NCBI GenBank assembly: GCA_003695725.1
Contig: RFHX01000090.1
Coordinates: 1-5,143 of the forward strand
Direction of reading: 5' to 3'
Source: Candidatus Schekmanbacteria bacterium
GTDB lineage: Bacteria; Schekmanbacteria; GWA2-38-11; J061
DNA length: 5,143 nt
In this document: piece by piece, positions 1-5,143 of the stretch
How positions within the stretch are numbered: the first letter of the stretch is position 1
Layout: each line of letters begins with the position of its first letter
The notes under the pieces: generated by a model
What the model was told of the DNA's origin: nothing
What the model saw: only the letters and a program-made list of their open reading frames with translations
Databases searched by the model: none
Position numbers and translations under genes: made by a program

Positions 1-358
1 TCAACGATGTTGTTAAAAAAAGCAAAAGAGAGGAGAGTGGATATAATAATATGGATAACATTCTTCCATATTTGGAATTTGTTCCGGTAAAGCGATAGAT
101 TATTGAAACGATATAAGGGAATAATGGAAATTCTGATTCGACATAACCACTGCTGTTTCCTCCCCAATCAATTTGAGGATAAAGAATTGATGTATTGTTT
201 TCGGAAAAGTTTTTAGCCATAGCGGCAGTATCACATTGTCTCCATTCCTGATGATCTGCCAGAGGGGCTCTTATGTGGTATAGACGAGCTCCTATACCGC
301 AGAAAATTATGAGGAGAAAGAAGATTGCTATTATTAAATTATTTCCTAACTTTTTCAT
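1..358 (-). CDS. GT39/ArnT-like integral membrane glycosyltransferase, N-terminal part (cut by the left edge)
   Basis: The frame is open from an ATG at 358 to the window edge (119 codons plus one base), so the C-terminal part is missing. It begins with a short basic segment (MKKLGNN) and a hydrophobic helix at about residues 8-24. A polar loop follows with the motif DHQEWRQCDTAAMAKNF (residues 35-51) and a second acidic patch GYVESEFPLFPY (71-82). A further hydrophobic run lies at about 98-117. Helix 1 followed by a large outer loop carrying Asp, a Trp-Arg-Gln triplet and 'DTA..A+NF' is typical of the PMT_2/GT39 dolichyl- or undecaprenyl-phosphate-sugar transferases, whose catalytic acidic residues sit in this loop. 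Such enzymes have many membrane helices and move a sugar from a polyprenyl phosphate to an acceptor on the outer face. No strong ribosome site precedes the ATG (only a GGA directly adjacent), and no other in-frame start is near. The gene is divergent from the GT4 gene. Acceptor and sugar cannot be told. The family call is fairly safe; ArnT function itself is not implied. Confidence 0.8.
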   Translation of the reverse strand, partial: MKKLGNNLIIAIFFLLIIFCGIGARLYHIRAPLADHQEWRQCDTAAMAKNFSENNTSILYPQIDWGGNSSGYVESEFPLFPYIVSIIYRFTGTNSKYGRMLSILLYPLSSLLLFLTTSL

Positions 359-363
359 TCCAA

Positions 364-395
364 TTGATATTATATTAACCTGAATATTATATAAT
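364..395 (+). promoter_or_regulatory. Candidate sigma-70-type promoter for the GT4-deacetylase pair
   Basis: A perfect TATAAT lies at 390-395, with TTGATA (5 of 6 to TTGACA) at 364-369. The 20-base spacer is longer than the usual 16-18. A second reading pairs the same TTGATA with TATTAT at 385-390, using a short 15-base spacer. Transcription would start near 402 and leave a leader of about 40 bases. The spacer is very AT-rich, so a chance TATAAT is likely enough to keep confidence low. Confidence 0.35.
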
Positions 396-396
396 A
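385..396. promoter_or_regulatory. Palindromic TATTATATAATA, a possible shared -10 element
   Basis: This 12-base perfect palindrome in the divergent spacer reads TATAAT on the plus strand (390-395) and on the minus strand (391 down to 386). It could therefore be a symmetric -10 element serving both the GT4 pair and the GT39 gene. A second minus-strand TATAAT lies at 374-369, but it would leave a leader of only a few bases before the ATG at 358. I saw no convincing minus-strand -35 hexamer for either. Confidence 0.35.
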
Positions 397-424
397 ACAG
401 ATAATACCCTGATTGTTTAAAAAA

Positions 425-429
425 AAGGA
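425..429 (+). promoter_or_regulatory. Shine-Dalgarno-like AAGGA that favours the ATG at 442
   Basis: AAGGA ends an A-rich run and sits 12 bases before the ATG at 442, somewhat far but usable. It directly abuts the in-frame TTG at 430, leaving no spacer, so it cannot serve that codon. This argues for starting the GT4 protein at 442, where its sequence (MKVAIVTHE) also matches the usual GT4 N-terminus. Confidence 0.45.
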
Positions 430-441
430 TTGTTCAGTGGA

Positions 442-1593
442 ATGAAGGTTGCAATAGTAACACATGAAACATTCTTTCCTGTGAAGGGAGGAGGCACAAT
501 CAGAGTTTTGAAGATTGCCGAATCTTTTAAAAGAAGAGGCCATAATGTTAAAATCTTTGCACCTTATGGAAGCCAATATGATGGAGAGAATGAGGTAGAA
601 GGAGGCATAAACTTTTATGGAGTCTGCAATATTGAGAGATTTAAAACAAAGAATAAAGAGTTTGCTTATTTGAAATATATTTTAAAAACATCTGTCCGGC
701 TTGTTTTTGAAGATTATGATTTTCTGATGGCTCATATCGCGGTTGCAGGAATTTCTTCTATCCCTGCCCGAATTTTTAAACTTTCGCCATCACTGATTGA
801 CTTGGATGATATTATATCAGGACTTTCTTCATTTGGATTTATAAAGAAGGTAGCGCCTAAAATTGAGCGAATGATTCCACACTTTTATGATTCTGTAAGC
901 TGTATGTCAGAGGCATTGGCAGAAAAAGTGAGGGAAACAGGGAAGAAAAATGTTTTTGTTGTGCCTCATGGAGTTGATTTGAAATTGTTCAAACCTTCAA
1001 ATGAAGAAGAAAGAGAATTAGGACATTTTGTCTTTTCAGGAGGAATTGAAGCGCATGATGGTGTTGATATTATTTTGCGGGCAGTGGCTTTATTGAAGGA
1101 AAAATATCCTTTTATAAAACTTTCTGTAATAGGCGATGGGAGTAAGCTATCCGAATGTATTAATCTTTGTAAGGAATTAGGTTTAAGTGATAATGTAGTT
1201 TTTACTGGCTGGATTGACCACAGGGAAATTCCCAAATACCATCGAAAGGCAAGTGCAGGCATTATTTGCGATAGATATATGCCTGCAACGGAAATCGCTC
1301 TTGTTGTAAGAGGAGTTGAGTATATGGGTTCAGGACTTCCAATTATTGCATCTGACAACAAAGGAAATTTAGAGCTCATTGATGATGGAGAAAATGGGTT
1401 GATATTTGAAAAGGAAAATATCAAAGCGCTTGCGCAAAAGATGGAATGGGTAATAAATAATCCTAAAGGAGCTTTCGAAATGGGGATGAAGGGGAGGAAG
1501 ATAGCTGAAAATAAATATGATTGGGGCAAAAATGCGGAAGAAATAGTGAAGAGATGCGAGTCTATTTATTCAGATTATAAGAATAAATTTTGA
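442..1593 (+). CDS. GT4-family (GT-B fold) glycosyltransferase
   Basis: This 383-residue protein has the normal length for a GT4 retaining glycosyltransferase and no membrane segment, so it is probably cytosolic or membrane-peripheral. The N-terminal Rossmann-like half opens with MKVAIVTHE and the glycine loop KGGGT (15-19). The interdomain region has the typical PHGVDLKLFKP (175-185). The donor-binding half has FSGGIEAHDGVD (198-209), IGDG (230-233), VVFTGW (252-257) and EYMGSGLPIIAS (293-304). NKGNLELIDDGENGLIF (306-322) closes the site. Family members move a sugar from a nucleotide-sugar to a lipid-linked or growing glycan. The usual E-x7-E motif is altered: the second Glu is E293, but its partner position is Ile (Glu284 is one residue off), and Arg290 sits where many members have a phosphate-binding Lys. 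An in-frame TTG at 430 would add only four residues and lacks a usable ribosome site. It leads a tight pair with the downstream deacetylase. Donor and acceptor cannot be told. Confidence 0.9.
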   Translation: MKVAIVTHETFFPVKGGGTIRVLKIAESFKRRGHNVKIFAPYGSQYDGENEVEGGINFYGVCNIERFKTKNKEFAYLKYILKTSVRLVFEDYDFLMAHIAVAGISSIPARIFKLSPSLIDLDDIISGLSSFGFIKKVAPKIERMIPHFYDSVSCMSEALAEKVRETGKKNVFVVPHGVDLKLFKPSNEEERELGHFVFSGGIEAHDGVDIILRAVALLKEKYPFIKLSVIGDGSKLSECINLCKELGLSDNVVFTGWIDHREIPKYHRKASAGIICDRYMPATEIALVVRGVEYMGSGLPIIASDNKGNLELIDDGENGLIFEKENIKALAQKMEWVINNPKGAFEMGMKGRKIAENKYDWGKNAEEIVKRCESIYSDYKNKF

Positions 1594-1633
1594 ATAATTG
1601 ATTCAGTACTACAAAAAATTAAATGCAAAGAAA

Positions 1634-2593
1634 ATGTATGTGATATTTACTATAGACTGCGAAAGTCCTGATGACAGCATAGGATTCGAAGAATCTGTTA
1701 TTGCATCCTTTCAAGGTAAGGAATATGGAGTAGGGCTGATATGCGACATTCTGGAAGAAAAGGGCTTTTACGGGTCTTTTTTTATTGATACAGGCGCTGA
1801 GGAGATTTTTGGCGAAGATGCGGTAGTTGGCGCAGTCAATTATATTGCAAAGAGAAATCATGATGTGCAGCTTCATATTCATCCAAATGGGAATGAGTTT
1901 TGTTTTTTGGCTGATAATGAAAAAAGAGAAATGTTGAAAAAAGGATGTGAAATTATCGGGAAAGGAAGCGGCGAAAGCCCCAAGGCGTTTAGGGCTGGAA
2001 GTTATATGATGGACGAAAAAAGCATTCCTATTTTGCGAGACTTTGGAATAATTGCCGATTGCAGTAATTTTCTTTCTGTTTCCCCTCTTTCAATTACAAA
2101 AAATAGAGTTAAGATAGTCGATGGCATCTATGAAATTCCAGTCTCTTTTTATCGCCTCATTTTATCTCCTTTTATTAGTTTTTTTAATAGTGTATCCAAA
2201 AGAAATGCATTTTACGGTGGAAATTGTAAGATAGATATCAACTGGATGAACATCCACGGATTGAAGAGAGTTTGCAAAAAGTTTTTATTGGCAGGAAATT
2301 CCCTAATAGTGGTTTTCCTTCATAGTTTTAGTTTTATCAAATGGGAGATGATTAAGAATAATGCACCACTGCATTCTATCATAAGAGAAGATGTCATTGA
2401 AAGACTGAAAAGTTTTGTAAATTTTTTAAAAAATGAAAAGGGTGTTGAAGTCGTTACAGTAAAAGAATTTTTGAACTTGATTTCAAATAGTGAGGAAATT
2501 TCCAAAAAAGTTTTGTCTGCAGCGGATTATGTCCCAATTGATTTTTGGGGAATCGATGGGAAGCAATTAGTCTCTTCTCTTTTTTTTCGTTGA
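1634..2593 (+). CDS. NodB-fold polysaccharide deacetylase family protein (WalW-like)
   Basis: From the ATG at 1634 this is 319 residues. The first strand reads MYVIFTIDCES (1-11), giving the Asp and Glu of the D-x-E version of NodB motif 1. Strand 2 is GSFFIDT (47-53). The metal-site motif is NHDVQLHIHPNG (75-86), with His76, His81 and His83. FRAGSYMMDEKS (119-130) is motif 3 with its Arg, followed by LRDFGIIADCS. FLHSF (228-232) supplies the late Leu-His. This is the sugar-deacetylase type common in exopolysaccharide and LPS clusters; it would hydrolyse acetyl groups from a glycan or lipid-linked sugar using a divalent metal. No signal peptide is visible, so it probably acts on cytoplasmic intermediates. 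An in-frame TTG at 1598, four bases after the GT4 stop, would add a basic 12-residue N-terminus; neither start has a good ribosome site, and I prefer the ATG because homology begins there. Its 3' end overlaps the convergent GT2 gene. Substrate unknown. Confidence 0.85.
   Translation: MYVIFTIDCESPDDSIGFEESVIASFQGKEYGVGLICDILEEKGFYGSFFIDTGAEEIFGEDAVVGAVNYIAKRNHDVQLHIHPNGNEFCFLADNEKREMLKKGCEIIGKGSGESPKAFRAGSYMMDEKSIPILRDFGIIADCSNFLSVSPLSITKNRVKIVDGIYEIPVSFYRLILSPFISFFNSVSKRNAFYGGNCKIDINWMNIHGLKRVCKKFLLAGNSLIVVFLHSFSFIKWEMIKNNAPLHSIIREDVIERLKSFVNFLKNEKGVEVVTVKEFLNLISNSEEISKKVLSAADYVPIDFWGIDGKQLVSSLFFR
2567..2593. other. 27-base overlap of convergent coding ends
   Basis: The deacetylase stop (TGA, 2591-2593) and the GT2 stop (TAA on the minus strand, 2569-2567) lie inside each other's gene. 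The overlap encodes a Leu-Phe-Phe-Arg end on the plus strand and a Lys-Lys-Lys-Arg-Arg-Asp end on the minus strand. It contains an uninterrupted T8 run at 2580-2587 (A8 in the GT2 message). I found no hairpin followed by a T-tract within either gene's end, so no intrinsic terminator can be assigned here. Confidence 0.85.
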
Positions 2594-3484
2594 GAATTGT
2601 TCTACTATCAGTTCTCCAAGAAAACCGAGAGAAATTATCTGAAAGCCCAAAATCATTAAGGAAACCCCAAGAATTACCATTGGAATATGCTCTTTTATGT
2701 CATATATTCTTAACAAATAATCTGATATTACCTGAAGAAGATTTATCGTAAATCCTGAAACAAAGAAAACAGCGCCAATGCCTCCAAAAAAATACATCGG
2801 CTTTTTCATAAAGGATAGGCGAAACTTTACCACGATCAAGTCTATAAATGCGGCAAACAATCTTCTAAACCCAAACTTTGAGTTTCCCGATTGGCGCGGA
2901 TACCAATTCGTTTCAACTTCTTTTACCGTGTAGCCTTCATTGCAGGCAATTGGGATGATATAGCGATGCCAATTTGCGCGAAGAGGTATATCTTCAATAA
3001 CTTCTCTCTTAAAAGCTTTTATCCAATTTTGGTCTTTTACATTTACATTGAACATAAGTTTGCAGAGAAAGTTATATATGCCTGAAGCAAAAATTTTGAA
3101 TTCCTTTCTTCCCTTTCTGCATCCTGCTGCTATATCATATCCCTCGAAGATTACAGAAAGAAGTTTTGGGATATCTTCTATTGGTTTAGATTGCAGGTCA
3201 GCAGGAAGAAAAATTATTATATCTCCTGAAACATTGGAAAAACCGGTTACAAGGGCTTCCGTGAGTCCCTTCCTTTTCCTATGATTTAGGAGTTTTAGGT
3301 TAGGTATTTCCTCTCTCAGTGATGAAACAATTTTCCCTGTATTGTCACGACTCCCGTCATTGATGACTATTATTTCTCCATCATAACCTTTTTTTTTGAG
3401 ATACTCATAAGATTGTCTTATCACTTCCTCGATGGTACCTTCTTCATCACAAGCGGGAAGTACGATACTTATCTTTTCATTCAT
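2567..3484 (-). CDS. GT2 polyprenyl-phosphate-type glycosyltransferase (DPM1/ArnC/GtrB-like) with two C-terminal membrane helices
   Basis: This 305-residue protein has a GT-A catalytic domain followed by a membrane anchor, the length and layout of bacterial polyprenyl-phosphate sugar synthases. Visible motifs are SIVLPACDEEGTIEEVI (6-22), INDGSRDNT (41-49), the metal/donor site FLPADLQ (92-98, DxD region as Ala-Asp-Leu-Gln), the acceptor-side QNWIKAFKRE (152-161) in place of the usual D-x-x-x-G-F-K, and RQSGNSKFGFRRL (197-209). Hydrophobic helices lie at about 230-253 and 267-292, and the protein ends in a basic KKKRRD tail that would sit in the cytoplasm. The family transfers a sugar from UDP- or GDP-sugar to undecaprenyl or dolichyl phosphate, making the donor for GT39-like enzymes, one of which lies at the left of this window. 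The start ATG at 3484 is four bases after the upstream gene's stop, with a GTGGA site inside that gene's last codons, so the two are probably translated together. The sugar cannot be told. Confidence 0.9.
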   Translation of the reverse strand: MNEKISIVLPACDEEGTIEEVIRQSYEYLKKKGYDGEIIVINDGSRDNTGKIVSSLREEIPNLKLLNHRKRKGLTEALVTGFSNVSGDIIIFLPADLQSKPIEDIPKLLSVIFEGYDIAAGCRKGRKEFKIFASGIYNFLCKLMFNVNVKDQNWIKAFKREVIEDIPLRANWHRYIIPIACNEGYTVKEVETNWYPRQSGNSKFGFRRLFAAFIDLIVVKFRLSFMKKPMYFFGGIGAVFFVSGFTINLLQVISDYLLRIYDIKEHIPMVILGVSLMILGFQIISLGFLGELIVEQFSTKKKRRD

Positions 3485-3488
3485 TTCT

Positions 3489-5143
3489 TTATTCCACTTT
3501 AATCAGATGTTTCCCTTTTTTTAGACTTATCATTTCTCTACCTGAAATATTAACGGAAGAATAAGGATTTCCATCAACCTCTATTTTTGTTATCTCTCCC
3601 TTTGAAGGCAACATTAAAGTCAATCCATCATATTCTACATTGCATTCTATCTCAATCCTTTCTCCAATCCTTCGAAATGACAATTCGCTTTCAGCTCTCT
3701 TTTCATAAAAATCTATGAATTCTGAAATTGAAGTTTTCCAAAAGCCATCCTTTTCGTGTAAATATTTTATTATGGATTTAAATTTTTTAGAAGAATTGTC
3801 ATTACCAATGCAGAAGTGAGGGTGAAAAAGTATGACTGCAGGAGAATGATATTTGTTGAGAGAAGAGGAGAGTAGATTTCTTATTTCATCAAGGGAAAGA
3901 TTGCCTTGAGGTTCATGGACTATAAAGGGAAATTCATAGAGATTTGATATTTGCCCATTTTTTTCAGGCGAATGATAAGGAAATCCTGTGCCAAAGATAT
4001 ATCCACCCATATCTCTGCCGGGTCCCCAAGTAGAATCAACTCTTATATTAGCGCAATTTAGAAGATGAAATGTGTAGAAGGGATCATAATCACAGAGAAG
4101 ATAGTGAATTCTCGATGAATTGGAAAAGTTATTAGTACTCATCGATTCCAAAATTTCTTTTTGTAACAGGAGAGATTTATTTTTTTCATAATGAAAGCCA
4201 GCGGCTGTTATATGGAAGCGAAATCTGTTCCAATGAACGCCAATTTCTCCATTATTCTTTAATATTTCAGCAAATGTTTCTTTTGATGCTTTGGTAGAAG
4301 ACATAAAGAATATTGTAAATTTCAAATCTTCAGGAAAATCTTTCATTAAAAGTGTTTTTATTTCATCTCCACTATAATCTTCATCGAAGGTTAATATTAC
4401 TGCAGAGCGCGTACAATATGGATAGTACCACCATCTTGGAATAGATGAAATTTCAACTGCCTTGTCTATTATAAATCTTTCTAATACATCTAAAAATGGC
4501 ATATCTTCATATCTCCGCTCTTTTAAGAGACTTAAGTCGCAGGATTGAAAATGTTTGAGTTTTGAAATGCTTTTAAGCATTCTCGCAAGCATATCATCAT
4601 CATTGTCGATACCACTTGAAATTAGCCGTCTCCATTTTGAAAGAGGGAAAAAAATGCTTATTATGTTGCCTTTACCTAATCTTCTGAAAAACATCAGGCA
4701 TCTTCTGCCCAATGATAGATTGATATTGGAATCATCTGAAGTTGTGATAACACTTCTATAAGGAAGCATAACCTCAAGAGAGGGAAAAAATATTTTTTCT
4801 TCATTTTGACTGTGGATAAGAATCTCATCGATATTGAGATAGGATTCAGCGCCTGATACGACTCCTGTGATGAATTCATAGCTATTATCTGGAAATTCCA
4901 AAAAGAGAGTTGCACCTTTTTCTTCCGCCAAAAATTCAAGTTCTTTTATCAAGAGAGGTTTTAAAGAGATTTCATTAAGAGCCTCGCTTGAAAGAAATAA
5001 AAGTGGTGCATCTATATTTTTGAAAGAGAAATTATCATTAAGTTTTTCTACTGAAAAATATCCCAATTCTTTCTTCAAGATATTAATCCACTCGTATTCA
5101 TTGCTCTTTACGGCTGTATTTTTACCTGATGAAAGAATAAGCA
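3489..5143 (-). CDS. Multidomain protein: GATase-like N-terminus, divergent NodB-type deacetylase, C-terminal beta-rich domain (cut by the right edge)
   Basis: The frame is open from the window edge to TAA at 3489 (550 whole codons). Residues below count from the TTG at 5078, which I do not take as the start: the 21 codons upstream still read as protein (SSGKNTAV, EYEWINILKKEL). The last two bases (..TG on the minus strand) could complete a start codon or lie inside a longer gene. Residues 1-175 look like a class I glutamine-amidotransferase fold (APLLFLSSEAL, LEFLAEEKGATLFLEFP, GKGNIISIFFPL), but I see no nucleophile Cys motif. PRWWYYPY (214-221) leads into the deacetylase-like domain: LTFDEDYS (229-236), FTIFFMSS (254-261), EIGVHWNRF (278-286), RVDSTWGPG (346-354), LYEFPF (380-385) and ILFHPHF (416-422). 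Residues 463-529 form a beta-rich tail with SFRRIGERIEIE and KKGKHLIKVE. The expected role is removal of acetyl groups from a glycan, but motif 1 is TFDED and the H-x-x-x-H motif is only partly kept, so activity is uncertain. It heads a pair with the GT2 gene, four bases downstream. Confidence 0.75.
   Translation of the reverse strand, partial: LILSSGKNTAVKSNEYEWINILKKELGYFSVEKLNDNFSFKNIDAPLLFLSSEALNEISLKPLLIKELEFLAEEKGATLFLEFPDNSYEFITGVVSGAESYLNIDEILIHSQNEEKIFFPSLEVMLPYRSVITTSDDSNINLSLGRRCLMFFRRLGKGNIISIFFPLSKWRRLISSGIDNDDDMLARMLKSISKLKHFQSCDLSLLKERRYEDMPFLDVLERFIIDKAVEISSIPRWWYYPYCTRSAVILTFDEDYSGDEIKTLLMKDFPEDLKFTIFFMSSTKASKETFAEILKNNGEIGVHWNRFRFHITAAGFHYEKNKSLLLQKEILESMSTNNFSNSSRIHYLLCDYDPFYTFHLLNCANIRVDSTWGPGRDMGGYIFGTGFPYHSPEKNGQISNLYEFPFIVHEPQGNLSLDEIRNLLSSSLNKYHSPAVILFHPHFCIGNDNSSKKFKSIIKYLHEKDGFWKTSISEFIDFYEKRAESELSFRRIGERIEIECNVEYDGLTLMLPSKGEITKIEVDGNPYSSVNISGREMISLKKGKHLIKVE
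3493..3497 (-). promoter_or_regulatory. Ribosome binding site GTGGA inside the upstream gene end
   Basis: On the minus strand, GTGGA lies 8 bases before the GT2 ATG at 3484 and overlaps the last codons (Val-Glu) of the upstream deacetylase-like gene, whose TAA follows at once. Spacing is ideal though the core is short. The arrangement implies translational coupling and one transcript for the pair. Confidence 0.55.

Noticed and set aside
370-576. Minus-strand open frame of 68 codons across the divergent spacer and the GT4 start
   Set aside because: It covers the AT-rich promoter region and is antisense to the conserved GT4 N-terminus; the protein shows no domain.
966-1529. Long minus-strand open frame of 187 codons inside the GT4 gene
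   Set aside because: It lies fully antisense to a well-supported glycosyltransferase, has no recognisable motif, and its sequence reads as the complement of GT4 codons.
2533-2549. Hairpin CCCAA/TTGGG downstream of the GT2 stop
   Set aside because: The stem has only five pairs, the nearest minus-strand T-run is about 20 bases further on, and it lies within the deacetylase coding sequence.
2592-2616. Hairpin GAGAATTG/CAGTTCTC with a 9-base loop just after the deacetylase stop
   Set aside because: The stem is weak with a T-G pair, and no T-tract follows in either direction (the T8 run lies before it on the plus strand), so it does not qualify as an intrinsic terminator.
2545-2751. Plus-strand open frame of 68 codons over the convergent overlap
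   Set aside because: It is out of frame with the deacetylase and antisense to the GT2 membrane region, with no motif or ribosome site.
5076-5078. TTG as the start of the large minus-strand gene
   Set aside because: The frame continues upstream to the window edge with protein-like sequence and there is no ribosome site for this codon.
1-5143. CRISPR arrays, tRNA or rRNA genes, insertion sequences and tandem repeats
   Set aside because: I found no repeat-spacer pattern, tRNA-like arms, transposase or terminal inverted repeats on either strand when reading through.

Overview
This window is a compact, AT-rich (roughly a third to two-fifths G+C by eye) stretch of a prokaryotic chromosome devoted to surface-polysaccharide or glycolipid chemistry. 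It holds five protein genes, two of them cut by the window edges. Gene packing, Shine-Dalgarno-like motifs and tight gene pairs point to a bacterium. AGA and ATA codons are frequent, and the protein types (GT4, DPM1-like GT2, GT39 and two unlike NodB-fold deacetylases) are typical of exopolysaccharide, lipopolysaccharide or lipid-linked glycan loci in environmental and uncultivated lineages. The sequence alone does not let me name a phylum.

Layout. Positions 1-358 (minus strand) hold the N-terminal 119 codons of a GT39/ArnT-like membrane glycosyltransferase that runs off the left edge. A divergent spacer of about 83 bases follows, carrying a 12-base palindromic TATAAT box that could serve both directions. 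On the plus strand, a GT4 glycosyltransferase (442-1593) is followed by a NodB-fold polysaccharide deacetylase (about 1634-2593). Facing them on the minus strand are a GT2 polyprenyl-phosphate-type glycosyltransferase with two C-terminal membrane helices (2567-3484) and, upstream of it, a large multidomain protein (3489 to beyond 5143). That protein has an apparent glutamine-amidotransferase-like N-terminal domain, a divergent deacetylase domain and a C-terminal beta-rich tail. The two gene pairs converge and their coding ends overlap by 27 bases.

How the genes may work together (inference). The DPM1-like GT2 would make a polyprenyl-phosphate sugar at the cytoplasmic face. GT39-type enzymes use exactly this kind of donor on the outer face. 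The GT4 would extend a chain from a nucleotide-sugar donor, and the two deacetylases would remove N- or O-acetyl groups from one or two sugars or intermediates. The locus reads as a glycan assembly and modification cluster. I see no mobile element, CRISPR array, tRNA, rRNA or defence system. The least ordinary items are the divergent three-part deacetylase at the right edge, the presence of two different deacetylases within 3.5 kb, the overlapping gene ends with an 8-base homopolymer, and the symmetric -10 box. No stretch over 300 bases lacks a gene.
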